Part shown: piece after piece, positions 36,111 through 43,891 of the stretch
Numbering within the stretch: the stretch's first letter is position 1
How the letters are laid out: every line of letters starts with the position of its first letter
Assembly (NCBI GenBank): GCA_903858815.1
Contig: CAIOKE010000290.1
Coordinates: forward strand, 1-45,533
Reading direction: 5' to 3'
DNA from: an uncultured Planctomycetaceae bacterium
Lineage (GTDB): Bacteria; Planctomycetota; Planctomycetia; Planctomycetales; Planctomycetaceae
Length of the DNA: 45,533 nucleotides
Made by a program: the position numbers and the translations under genes
The notes under the pieces: model-generated
Database searches by the model: none
What the model was told of the DNA's origin: nothing
Seen by the model: the letters and a program-made list of their open reading frames with translations, nothing else

Positions 36111-37844
36111 ATGGACGCCTCAATCAGCACCACGGTCCTGCCCCCACAGGGACTGCCGTTGCCGACTCATGCCCCCGCACCCCGCTGGTTGACTCTCGGT
36201 ATGTTCGCACTCCTGCAGCTCAGCTTCGCACTGCTGCTGTCGTGGCGCACTGTTGATCCGGACCTCTGGGGACATATTCAGTATGGTCAGGACTGGATCA
36301 GCAGCGGCACTCTGCCCCGCACAGCAACCCATACCTTCACAGCTTCTGAATATCCCTGGATTAATCACGAGAACCTGTTCGAGCTGACCGTGGCCTTTGG
36401 ACAGCGGCTTGTCGGAGGACGCGGTCTGATGGCAGCCAAGTGTCTGCTCGGACTGCTGCTGCTGGCCTTCATCACTCATCGACTGCAACGGCAGGGCCTG
36501 TCTCGACTGGCCGCCACCGTCTGTCTGCTGCCAGTTGCCGCTGCTCTCGCTGAATTCTGGCAGATCCGCCCGCAGCTGTTCAGCTTCGTTCTGTTTACTG
36601 CTCTGCTGACGCTCTTCGATTCCACTGCCGGCTTCCCACCGCCCCTGCGGCGATTCTGGTGGGCCATCCCCTTGCTGATTATCTGGACGAATTCGCACGG
36701 GGGAGTCATTGCGGGGATTTGTGTGCTCATCGCCGGCGTTGTACTCACGCTGGCATGCAGCGTGCTGCAGCATCGACGCATCGATTGGAAACCTGCAGCT
36801 GAAGGCGCAGCACTGTGCCTTGCCGCTGCTGGCTCACTGCTTGTCAATCCCTATGGCCCTGACCTGCCCCGCTGGTACGCCACTTCGCTCAGTGCCCCGC
36901 GACCGGAAGTTTCGGAATGGGCTGGATTGCTGGATGGCGGCCCTGCAGTGGTCAGCTACCTCGCACTCGTGCTGCTGACCACCACCGGACTGCTGCTGAC
37001 CACTCGCCAACGCAACCCCGTGCAGGTCCTGCTGCTGCTGATCATCGCCATTCAACCCATCGGACATATTCGCCATCTGCCGTTCTTCGCCATCGCTTTC
37101 GCGTTTTGGATGCCCGCCCATCTGGTCTCTGCATGGCAACGGATTAATCCCCGTCGTCACACAGCGCCATCGTCGCCCCTGCAGGGCGTCGCCGCACGTC
37201 TGCTGAAAATGGAACTTGGCCTGCTGCTGGCCGGGCTGCTGGCGGCCGTCGTTTTCGCTCAGGCTCGCTTCGGAGTCCCGCGAGATGAATACCCCGTCAA
37301 TGCCCTCGAATTTATGCACCGCAACAATCTTCACGGCCGCCTTGTCGTCAGCTTCAACTGGGCTCAATACGCCCTCGCCGCACTGACACCACACTCAACC
37401 GTCGCATTCGATGGTCGCTATGATACCTGCTATCCCATGCAGATCGTCGACTGGCACTTCGACCTGCTCTTCGGCCCCGACTACACCAGACGCTATCGAG
37501 TCCCCGAATCAGGGCCCATCAGTCAGCAGCAGGCACTGAACGTCGGACAGCCGGAGCTGGTGCTTGTCAACCGACGGCAGGATCGGCCGGCCGTCAGTTT
37601 CCTGCACAAGCACAAAGACTGGCAACTGGTGTACCAGGATGGTCTGGCCTGCCTGTTTCAACGTCGCAGTCAACACCAGTCCGACGCGATCAGGGTCAGG
37701 CCCGAGCTGTCGGATGAGACCCCAACGGGAATCGCCGAATGGCCCGCGTTCCCGGACCGTGCCGGTCGAAATGCCTTCATCGGGCTGAACAGCGATGCTC
37801 AGTCGTTGCAGCCACCACAACGACTCATCGTAAATGTCCCCTGA
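36111..37844 (+). CDS. Polytopic membrane protein, GT-C (ArnT/GT39)-like architecture (paralogue of 32625-34232)
   Basis: 577 residues from the ATG at 36111, which has GGAAA just upstream. The frame is open to a GTG at 36033. About ten to twelve hydrophobic segments are seen. The first loop has TVDPDLWGHIQYGQDWI, then YPWINHENLFEL; IRPQLFSF, WTNSHGGVI and VNPYGPDLPRW follow in the same order as in its paralogue. A soluble C-terminal part contains VAFDGRYDTCYPMQIVDWH and QPELVLVNRRQ. Integral inner-membrane location is secure; a lipid-linked sugar transfer role is inferred from architecture only. Its last 46 bases overlap, tail to tail, the coding end of the small secreted protein on the minus strand. 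Confidence 0.8.
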   Translation: MDASISTTVLPPQGLPLPTHAPAPRWLTLGMFALLQLSFALLLSWRTVDPDLWGHIQYGQDWISSGTLPRTATHTFTASEYPWINHENLFELTVAFGQRLVGGRGLMAAKCLLGLLLLAFITHRLQRQGLSRLAATVCLLPVAAALAEFWQIRPQLFSFVLFTALLTLFDSTAGFPPPLRRFWWAIPLLIIWTNSHGGVIAGICVLIAGVVLTLACSVLQHRRIDWKPAAEGAALCLAAAGSLLVNPYGPDLPRWYATSLSAPRPEVSEWAGLLDGGPAVVSYLALVLLTTTGLLLTTRQRNPVQVLLLLIIAIQPIGHIRHLPFFAIAFAFWMPAHLVSAWQRINPRRHTAPSSPLQGVAARLLKMELGLLLAGLLAAVVFAQARFGVPRDEYPVNALEFMHRNNLHGRLVVSFNWAQYALAALTPHSTVAFDGRYDTCYPMQIVDWHFDLLFGPDYTRRYRVPESGPISQQQALNVGQPELVLVNRRQDRPAVSFLHKHKDWQLVYQDGLACLFQRRSQHQSDAIRVRPELSDETPTGIAEWPAFPDRAGRNAFIGLNSDAQSLQPPQRLIVNVP

Positions 37845-38281
37845 TCCTGCTTCGAACAATAGGTCGCCTTCAGAGTATTCCCGGTGACTGTCGCCTGCAT
37901 GCTGAAGGTGCCCAGCAGCAAACCCAGTCGACGACTGCCAGTCAATGTCACTGTGCCGTCCGAGTTGGTGCTGGCCTGCAGGGTCGTGCGATAGGCAAAC
38001 GGCACTATCCCCCAAAACTTACCACGGAATCGCACCGAATACTGATTGTCACAGGTCCGGCAGAACTCCGCCCGCATCGGTCCGTGATGGCCGTTCCTGC
38101 TGCTGCACCACGATCCCGACCACGTCCCGGCAGGATCCGATGCCTGCACTGACGCTGTCGCATCACCTGCAGCAGCAGCCACTGCTGCCGAATCAGACGA
38201 CGCCTGTGACTGCTGATCCGCAGCCAGAATGCCCGCTTGCAACACAACCACCAGACCAAGAACCAATCTCAGTTTCTGCAT
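37799..38281 (-). CDS. Small secreted Cys-rich protein (unknown)
   Basis: 160 residues from the ATG at 38281, preceded by GAGGTG at good spacing. The frame is open far upstream, but only this start gives a signal peptide (MQKLRLVLGLVVVLQAGILA). A Ser/Ala linker (~21-50) leads to a beta-rich domain of about 105 residues, starting GTWSGSWCSSRNGHHGPMRA, then FCRTCDNQYSVRFRGKFWG, and ending with ATYCSKQDQG and SRCGGCND. The seven or so Cys suggest disulfides or metal binding. I do not recognise the family. The 3' end overlaps the convergent polytopic gene by 46 bases. Confidence 0.8.
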   Translation of the reverse strand: MQKLRLVLGLVVVLQAGILAADQQSQASSDSAAVAAAAGDATASVQASDPAGTWSGSWCSSRNGHHGPMRAEFCRTCDNQYSVRFRGKFWGIVPFAYRTTLQASTNSDGTVTLTGSRRLGLLLGTFSMQATVTGNTLKATYCSKQDQGTFTMSRCGGCND

Positions 38282-38537
38282 CACACACCTCAAACCTTCA
38301 GAAGTGACACCCGATCTCAAACTCGCCCCTCCCATTCTTCGAAGTCCTCGTAAACTTTCCAGCCTGCCGGCCCGTTTCCACGCATGTTCCCGAGTCCGAA
38401 GTGACCGGTTCTTTGGGTTTTCTCGACAAGTGCTTTGAATTTCGCCAGAATCCAGTCCGCGCGCCATCGACCTGCCGCTGCCGAAATAGACCACCTCTCG
38501 ACCCCGACACCAGACCCCTTTCGCGGTGGATTCCGCC

Positions 38538-39491
38538 ATGCACAGAATCCTGCACCCGCCCTACTTTCGACCACCCACCGGTGAGCCTTCAGCCGAGACG
38601 TGGGCCCGCTTCGTGGCCGCACTGCTCGCACTGCAGCACCCCGAACATCTCCCCGAAATTCAGCTCCTCGACTCCGCTCAGGAACTCATCCGGATCGGTC
38701 CCCGCCGTTGCCTTTGCGTCTGGTCACACACGGGAAGATCTGCCGAGCTGCCGGATGATCTGGTTCAGAAGTCATTGAGACACATGGCCTCCCGCAGACG
38801 CTCAGACAGTCCGCCTCCGGCCCTGTGCTGCAACGCAGATCCCTCCGACACGCAGCGCGCTCGCTATCGCAAAATTATCAGCGACCTCGAACTGCTCACA
38901 CCACGCCACTGGATCAGCGAATGTGCACGCTTTCCCGCGGCATCCGACCCGTGGTTCCGCCCCATCATTCCCATCCCTGACACTCTCTGGCAGGCTGCTG
39001 CGATGGCCGCAAACGTCAGGCTGCGCGAAACTCGCCTGACACTCCTGAACTGGCGGAAAGCCATCACCCTGCAGATCGCCCCCAGATTCTGTGATCCCAT
39101 CCTGCAGGTCACGGTCTCGCCTTTGACCACCGTTGACCAATTACTCGAAACACTCATTCATCTCTTCAAAATGCCGGGAAGCAAAACCTTCGAAGAAGAT
39201 AACTGCGTGGTCAAATTGTCGTGGTCCCTGAAATACGCCGATCAGAACGCCCTGCTGGATACACCCCTGCAGAAACTACGCATCACTCCCGAAACCGCAG
39301 TCGAAGTCGATGCTCGAGTTCTCATGCGGGAACTGCACCGGCAAAAGGAAAACTCCCTCGACGTCATCTACTGCGCTGATGGCACATGGCAAGCCCGCTC
39401 CCGCAGCGAACGCTTCAATACCGCCGAAACAAAATTCCGCACACTGATGACCAACGCCTGCTCCCACGCACTCCAACAACTCACCAAGTAA
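38538..39491 (+). CDS. Unrecognised soluble protein
   Basis: 317 residues from the ATG at 38538 (a GTG at 38526 is in frame). There are no signal peptide and no TM segments. The sequence is rich in Arg, Leu and Pro. A mid-region (~185-225, with LQIAPRFCDPILQVTVSPLT then TVDQLLETLIHLF) has the strand-helix rhythm of a small ubiquitin-like or sensory fold, and LDVIYCADGTWQARS near the end is another compact beta pair. I cannot assign a family or function. Its 5' region is divergent from the small secreted protein; 86 bases containing hairpin D separate its end from the convergent GIY-YIG gene. Confidence 0.65.
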   Translation: MHRILHPPYFRPPTGEPSAETWARFVAALLALQHPEHLPEIQLLDSAQELIRIGPRRCLCVWSHTGRSAELPDDLVQKSLRHMASRRRSDSPPPALCCNADPSDTQRARYRKIISDLELLTPRHWISECARFPAASDPWFRPIIPIPDTLWQAAAMAANVRLRETRLTLLNWRKAITLQIAPRFCDPILQVTVSPLTTVDQLLETLIHLFKMPGSKTFEEDNCVVKLSWSLKYADQNALLDTPLQKLRITPETAVEVDARVLMRELHRQKENSLDVIYCADGTWQARSRSERFNTAETKFRTLMTNACSHALQQLTK

Positions 39492-39520
39492 TCTTCTCCC
39501 ACCCCACCCCAACTGTACCG

Positions 39521-39534
39521 CGGGCTTCAGCCCG
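39521..39534. repeat. Hairpin repeat D between convergent genes
   Basis: Perfect CGGGCTTCAGCCCG palindrome, sister of the copy at 664-681. It lies in the 86-base gap between two convergent genes, where it might also serve as a terminator-like structure, although no U-run follows. Confidence 0.75.
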
Positions 39535-39577
39535 CCCTGCCCTGCTTTGGCCTCCCCCGCCCAGCCCTGCACGTCCG

Positions 39578-40474
39578 TCACAGACCGGCCGCTGCCTCCT
39601 GCAACTCCTTCAACGTTCGACCGTCACAAGTCTTCCACTCCGTGCGACCGTTGGCTGATCTGCCCAGCAACACCGCCGCCGCGGTTGACGGCGAACTGAA
39701 GACATAGTCCTGAGACAGCACATACGCGTCCTCCTGAGGCACGAGGACTTTCTGGCGAATCAACTCATCGCGAAGATCCTTGACCGATGACATATGAGTC
39801 TGCAGTGATGCCGTAACTCGGCTGCTGCCGACTGCACCGGAATCTCGGAAAACCACAAATCCCGCGGCAACCTCACGCCCACGCGCCTCAATCCCCTTCG
39901 CCGTCAGATGCAGATCCTCGCCCTCAGCCAACGGCGCTGCCGCAACGGCTTCAGATCCCGTCTCGAACAACCCATAGCCCAGAATCGGCAGACACAGCAG
40001 GACGTCATCCAGAAACCCCTCGGCCATTGCCACGTCCACCTCGGACAACGATGGCGGCGCAGGGGAATTCCCGTTGTCCAGAACACACCGCTTCGCAGCA
40101 CTCGCCAGCTGCACAAGGCGAGCCTCCAGATGCTGCACATGAGCCTTGTTCAGATTCGAATCCTTGCTGGTGAAGACCACCGCATGAGTCCAGAAGTCCT
40201 TCTTCGACACGTGCTGCTCAAGACGCGGACGCACCGGATCGCCTTCACCCACATAAACAATCGGCATCGCTGACGTTTCACCTGGACCAACCAGCAGGTA
40301 CACACCCGTGCGACTCAACTCCTCACGTTGACGGCTGGTGCCGAAGATCGCCTTCGGAATCACCAGACCTCGACCGGTCCAGTTCGACTTCTCGACCACC
40401 TTCAACCCCTGCGGGTCACCAGTCGGCAGAAATACGTTGACCGAAAAACCACGACGTTGTGCTGAAACACTCAT
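39578..40474 (-). CDS. GIY-YIG nuclease family protein with C-terminal DUF4357
   Basis: 298 residues from the ATG at 40474, which has GAGGAAG well placed upstream. The frame is open to 40510. A GIY-YIG-like core lies at about 55-145: TGVYLLVG (GIY equivalent 'GVY'), IVYVGEGDPVRPRLEQHV (YIG equivalent 'YVG', catalytic-type Arg) and NKAHVQHLEARLV. The C-terminal ~65 residues, with SSPSTAAAVLLGRSANGRTEWK, match DUF4357. Such two-domain proteins are found sporadically and are not well characterised; nuclease activity is an inference. It begins 25 bases after the ArsR-family gene and shares its predicted promoter. Confidence 0.87.
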   Translation of the reverse strand: MSVSAQRRGFSVNVFLPTGDPQGLKVVEKSNWTGRGLVIPKAIFGTSRQREELSRTGVYLLVGPGETSAMPIVYVGEGDPVRPRLEQHVSKKDFWTHAVVFTSKDSNLNKAHVQHLEARLVQLASAAKRCVLDNGNSPAPPSLSEVDVAMAEGFLDDVLLCLPILGYGLFETGSEAVAAAPLAEGEDLHLTAKGIEARGREVAAGFVVFRDSGAVGSSRVTASLQTHMSSVKDLRDELIRQKVLVPQEDAYVLSQDYVFSSPSTAAAVLLGRSANGRTEWKTCDGRTLKELQEAAAGL

Positions 40475-40499
40475 CCAACCACTTCCTCGGTATAATCTC

Positions 40500-40850
40500 T
40501 CAGTCTGCACACTCTTCAGTCACACTCGCCCGCACATCTGCTGCCTCACACACGCCAAATCGAGACTCAATACAACTCATAATACTCTGCAGATGTGGTT
40601 CGGAAACGCGGTAAAAAACCCGTCGCCCATCCTTGCTGCTGCTCAGAAATCCACACCGCTGCATCAACCGCAGATGCTCTGATGCCATCGCACTCGGAAT
40701 CGCACAACGCTCCGCCAGCTCTCCTACCGTGTACTGCCCCTGTAACAGCATCTGCACCATCCTCAGACGATGCGGATGAGCCAGCGTTCGCAAACACTCG
40801 GCCGCCTGACCCAGTGCCTCCAGCTCCGTCAATCGGATTGTCACATCCAT
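40500..40850 (-). CDS. ArsR-family winged-helix repressor
   Basis: 116 residues from the ATG at 40850; an open extension to 40919 lacks a plausible start context. The winged-helix is visible: AECLRTLAHPHRLRMVQMLL near residues 16-35, the recognition region YTVGELAERCAIPSAMASEH then LRLMQRCGFLSSSKDGRRVF, and YRV. The classic ArsR metal motif ELCVCDL is absent: the corresponding stretch reads YTVGELAERC, with one Cys; further Cys residues lie near the C-terminus (SCIESRFGVCEAADV). It may sense another ligand or redox state. It heads a two-gene operon with the GIY-YIG/DUF4357 gene and probably represses its own promoter (see the operator at 40927-40956). Confidence 0.92.
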   Translation of the reverse strand: MDVTIRLTELEALGQAAECLRTLAHPHRLRMVQMLLQGQYTVGELAERCAIPSAMASEHLRLMQRCGFLSSSKDGRRVFYRVSEPHLQSIMSCIESRFGVCEAADVRASVTEECAD

Positions 40851-40926
40851 CCGGCTCGCCCTTCCATGCCCAATACACCGCCATCTCAGCGCCAACCACT
40901 CCGGTAAATCCGGCAACACCCCACCT

Positions 40927-40956
40927 AAAGTATCGACAAATTCCGATATGTCAATA
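40927..40956 (-). promoter_or_regulatory. Candidate sigma70-type promoter overlapped by an ArsR operator
   Basis: On the minus strand TTGACA (40954-40949) is followed, after 16 bases, by TACTTT (40932-40927), a good -35/-10 pair about 70 bases before the arsR-family start. The same DNA is an imperfect palindrome at 40931-40956: half-sites TATCGACAAAT and ATATGTCAATA around a five-base centre, matching at 18 of 26 positions when compared with its own reverse complement. Overlap of promoter and palindrome is the normal layout for ArsR autoregulation. Confidence 0.65.
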
Positions 40957-41123
40957 AAATTACGCCCCCGCAGGACGCCAACACATCACTGAACCCCAAT
41001 TTCCCCCGCCAAATTCTCCCCCTTCCGCACAACTTTAGACTATGCTTCAATGCCCTCGCTGACTCCCTCTCAGCAACCGGCAACCTCGTCGTGGCGTGAT
41101 CACACCACTCCAGAAAGCTCAGC

Positions 41124-41816
41124 ATGCCGTTTCAGCTGCCCGCGACAAATTCACTCAGCCACTGGCTGCAGTTCCTGTCAACGCTGTCAACGCCCATCAT
41201 CGTCGGCTTCGCCGTCTTTCATCTGATGTACTTTGTCTGGCTGCGAATCTGGTGCCGGCGGGACCTTCGCAGCCTCGTCGATCTGCTCGACAATTACACA
41301 CGCGGGTTACATTCCCGCAGTGTTCTCGATCGTTCAGCGTCACTCCACGCACAGATTGATGCCTTCGTTCAGGATGTTCAGGACGTACTGCACAGTCCAC
41401 CCGGTTCCGCTGATCGTCGCCAATGCCTTGAACGTCTGCAGATCCTTGATGAACGTCGCCAGTACCTCGACTCCTTCAGCTTTGATACTGCCGTCAACAC
41501 TGCGCGAACAATGATCGAGGCTTATCCGCTGTCCGGAGTCCTCGGTACTGTACTGGCCATTGGTTCGGCACTGCAGGCCGATGCAGCGTCACAAAACACG
41601 TCCAGCGTCAATCTGGTCATGGAACGCTTCGGCGACTCCATCTGGTCGACCTTTGCCGGACTTCTGTCTGCCGTCATCCTCATGTTCGTCAGCAGTCTTG
41701 CCGAAGTGCGGTTCGCAGGGCTTTCTGAGTCACGTCGCAAAGTCCGCGACCTCGTCTCTGTCGCAAAACGCGAACTTGGTCTGGCAGCTCGATCTCAGGA
41801 GCAGCCTCAGTCATGA
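41124..41816 (+). CDS. MotA/TolQ/ExbB-type proton channel protein
   Basis: 230 residues with three predicted TM segments. The first is at about 23-43 (TPIIVGFAVFHLMYFVWLRI), followed by a cytoplasmic helical region of ~90 residues. The second (~135-152: YPLSGVLGTVLAIGSAL) and third (~175-195: STFAGLLSAVILMFVSSL) have the family layout 'LGxLGTVxG...' and 'GLxxAxxxx'. The family forms pentameric stators that couple ion flow to motion of partner proteins. The stop overlaps the next gene (ATGA), which has the matching ExbD-like TM. No flagellar, TonB or Pal gene lies nearby, so the cassette's output is unknown. Confidence 0.88.
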   Translation: MPFQLPATNSLSHWLQFLSTLSTPIIVGFAVFHLMYFVWLRIWCRRDLRSLVDLLDNYTRGLHSRSVLDRSASLHAQIDAFVQDVQDVLHSPPGSADRRQCLERLQILDERRQYLDSFSFDTAVNTARTMIEAYPLSGVLGTVLAIGSALQADAASQNTSSVNLVMERFGDSIWSTFAGLLSAVILMFVSSLAEVRFAGLSESRRKVRDLVSVAKRELGLAARSQEQPQS

Positions 41817-42586
41817 TGACGCGTCGTCGCCTGTCACTGCAGCTCACTCCGTTGCTCGATCTGCTGCTGATCGTCATGTTTTCTCAATACATTGAAAACC
41901 GCAGTCGTTCGGCCGAGGCAGCGGAAGAACTCAGAAAGCAGAAAATGGCCGTACAGGAGGAACTGACACGCGAACGTGCCCAACTGGAGGAACTCCGCAA
42001 AAATTACGAGTCACAGTACCGTAGTCTGCTGCAGCAACATCAGAACATCGGCACCCTCCTGAATCAGACTCTGGATTTCCCGGCGACAGCCCTTGCTGAA
42101 GTCCTGAAACTGCGAAACGACAATCGCCCCGCAGACGCCGAACGCCTGCAGCAGGCCCTGACCACTCTCAGATCACAACTTGATCAGAATCCGGATGCAC
42201 TGTTTCGCTTCTTCATTCGTTTTGATGAAATGCAGAAACACGTCTCGCTCTGGGAAATTCACCTGCAACAGAACGGCAAATGTCGACTGCAGGATGGACA
42301 ACAGTCACTGGAAGTTGACTTCACCACCGAAATGGAACTTGCTGAAAAACTGTTCGAAGCCTCAAAATCACTGGAAGATCCTCACAGCCTCGTCCTGCTG
42401 CTCGTCACCTGGGGCGATGCTCAACTGGGCGCCCAGCAGAAAACACGCCGCGCTGTGACCATTCTGCGGGATTCCCTGAAACGTGACTCCGAAAACCGAC
42501 GCATCTACGATTACGTAATCCTTGGTTTCCGCCCCACAGGCCCAGTGATCCATCCACAACCACCTCCCACCACGCAGCCTCGCTGA
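41813..42586 (+). CDS. ExbD/MotB-like TM protein with coiled coil
   Basis: 257 residues. A basic start (MMTRRR) and one TM at about 7-25 contain LTPLLDLLLIVMF, matching the ExbD/TolR 'TPLxDxxLxLL' motif; Asp16 is the likely proton-carrying residue. A coiled coil (~30-75, rich in Glu/Arg/Gln: EELRKQKMAVQEELTRERAQ) follows, then an extracytoplasmic alpha/beta region to the C-terminus (VSLWEIHLQQNGKCRLQDG...). It has no OmpA-like peptidoglycan-binding domain as in MotB. It is translationally coupled to the channel gene, so the two probably form one stator-like complex. Confidence 0.85.
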   Translation: MMTRRRLSLQLTPLLDLLLIVMFSQYIENRSRSAEAAEELRKQKMAVQEELTRERAQLEELRKNYESQYRSLLQQHQNIGTLLNQTLDFPATALAEVLKLRNDNRPADAERLQQALTTLRSQLDQNPDALFRFFIRFDEMQKHVSLWEIHLQQNGKCRLQDGQQSLEVDFTTEMELAEKLFEASKSLEDPHSLVLLLVTWGDAQLGAQQKTRRAVTILRDSLKRDSENRRIYDYVILGFRPTGPVIHPQPPPTTQPR

Positions 42587-42619
42587 ATCAGTCATTCGAG
42601 TCTCATCAGGAATACTGCT

Positions 42620-43177
42620 ATGGCCTCCAGTCAGAATCCTCTGCCTCGCCTGAAACTTCTGCAACTGCTGAAAACAGCATCCCGCGGTGGGATGTTCTCC
42701 GGAGCCTTGATGATCGGCCTGGCACTGTTTCTGCTGTTTCGGGGCTTTGGAGTCGGCTCGGGAACCGCTGCCACCACCACAAGTCCCGAAATTCCCACAA
42801 CAGCGGCACCAGACCAGCCAACCAGACAGAATCAGACGTCCGACACAAAGCAGGTCACTGTCAACGAACGCTCACTCGATCAGTTCACGGCCGAAGAACG
42901 CAGAGCGATCTCAGGAAACATCCTCACGGTCCTGATCGATGAACGGAAATTTCTGATTCAGATCTCAGAGACTCCCGCGCCCGTCTTTCGTTCCGCCGCC
43001 ATCAATCGCATTCCCGAATTGGCACTTCAGTGCCCCGGAGATGCCAATGGAATTCGAGTCCGCATACTGCGACGCGAAACAGCACGCCCCTCTGCTGAAG
43101 CTGACCTCCGACGGGAACTGGAGAAAGTCCGGATCACCGCCGACAACATCCTGATGCCCGAAGACACCATCCCCTGA
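42620..43177 (+). CDS. Single-TM protein with possible ExbD-like periplasmic domain
   Basis: 185 residues. One TM at about 25-42 (GMFSGALMIGLALFLLFRGF) is followed by a Thr/Pro-rich linker (~45-80) and a ~100-residue C-terminal domain. The domain pattern ILTVLIDERKFLIQIS, then IPELALQCPG, GIRVRILRRETA and LRRELEKVRITADNIL recalls the beta-alpha-beta periplasmic domain of ExbD/TolR. This is by eye only. The TM lacks the Asp motif. AGGA lies eight bases before the ATG and the gene starts 33 bases after the ExbD-like gene. It may be an accessory arm of the same complex. Confidence 0.75.
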   Translation: MASSQNPLPRLKLLQLLKTASRGGMFSGALMIGLALFLLFRGFGVGSGTAATTTSPEIPTTAAPDQPTRQNQTSDTKQVTVNERSLDQFTAEERRAISGNILTVLIDERKFLIQISETPAPVFRSAAINRIPELALQCPGDANGIRVRILRRETARPSAEADLRRELEKVRITADNILMPEDTIP

Positions 43178-43207
43178 ATTCACTCGCGACGAAAGTCCCC
43201 TCCCACT

Positions 43208-43540
43208 GTGAATACTCAGCACACCGAATATGCTGAACGACGACAACGAACCGGTATCGCCACGGTCGGACTGCTGACTGCCGGCATCGCAGGTCTGATC
43301 TTTGCCGAACCCAACGTGGTCTGGCCCGCCGCCTGCCTGCGCATAGGCATCGTCCTTGCCGCACTCTGGGCCTGCTTCCCCACCCGGACACGCCCGGCCG
43401 CATGGGCCTTCCTCCGCCCCGAACGCCTGATCGTCCTCGCCCTCATACTCTGGTTCCTGCCACGCCTGAAACCCATCCTACCCGCCGTAATCGTCGTCCT
43501 CATCCTCCTGTGGTTCCTCCGCCCCCGCTCCCGTCGCTAA
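43208..43540 (+). CDS. Small integral membrane protein, last gene of the channel cassette
   Basis: 110 residues from a GTG at 43208. About three to four hydrophobic segments: ~16-33, ~38-55, ~73-88 and ~90-104, with a short Arg-rich tail (RPRSRR), so the C-terminus is probably cytoplasmic. No family is recognised. It starts 30 bases after the previous stop and in the same direction, so it is likely part of the same operon. Confidence in the exact start is low because no clear ribosome site is seen. Confidence 0.65.
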   Translation: MNTQHTEYAERRQRTGIATVGLLTAGIAGLIFAEPNVVWPAACLRIGIVLAALWACFPTRTRPAAWAFLRPERLIVLALILWFLPRLKPILPAVIVVLILLWFLRPRSRR

Positions 43541-43574
43541 CCGCCCTCCTGCCACCCTCCTGCCACCCGGGCCC

Positions 43575-43592
43575 ACCGAGCACCAGCTCGGT
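43575..43592 (+). repeat. Hairpin repeat C, solitary copy
   Basis: ACCGAGCACCAGCTCGGT, stem CCGAGC/GCTCGG with an ACCA loop, as at 35662 and 35799. It lies 35 bases after the end of the channel cassette, without the A unit. Confidence 0.85.
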
Positions 43593-43618
43593 GACGCTGC
43601 AATTACAAAAACCAGGTC

Positions 43619-43676
43619 CCGCAGAGACGCAGAGACATGAACAAACAGCATGCGTCTCAGCGTTTCTGCGTCTCAG
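43619..43676. repeat. Imperfect inverted repeat of GCAGAGACGC type
   Basis: GCAGAGACGCAGAGAC on the left (43621-43636) faces TGCGTCTCAGCGTTTCTGCG and TCTCAG on the right (43651-43676). This would fold as a long imperfect hairpin. Similar GAGACGCAGAGA units occur as dispersed repeats in many bacterial genomes. Confidence 0.65.
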
Positions 43677-43854
43677 TGGGAACTCGCCCTGCGAACGCCC
43701 ACGACCGCGGTCGACTCCGCCTCCGCCGATCACAGCCTCCCGCGCTGCGATGAAGCAGGAACTCCACGACCGAGGAACGAAAACCAGGTCGAGGTTAATC
43801 CGCATGCGTTCGGTTCGGCACAAGCTCCCCCCTCCCAACACAGACTTTGCTCGC

Positions 43855-43889
43855 CCCGACCCCCGACCCCCAACCCCCGACCCCCGACA
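43855..43889 (-). repeat. G-tract repeat just after the oxidoreductase stop
   Basis: The plus strand reads as five to six CCCC(C)GA/CCCCCAA units. On the minus strand these are G4-5 runs separated by TC or TT, sufficient for a G-quadruplex. They begin only a few bases beyond the stop codon (43892) of the oxidoreductase gene, that is, in its immediate 3' untranslated region. Confidence 0.75.
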
Positions 43890-43891
43890 AC

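Larger units (their letters stand above)
43541..43891. other. 351-nt gap without a gene
   Basis: Contains a short tandem CCCTCCTGCCA duplication (~43548-43570), hairpin C, the GAGACGC inverted repeat and the G-tract, listed separately. Frames crossing it are antisense, Pro/Arg-rich and not credible. Confidence 0.7.
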
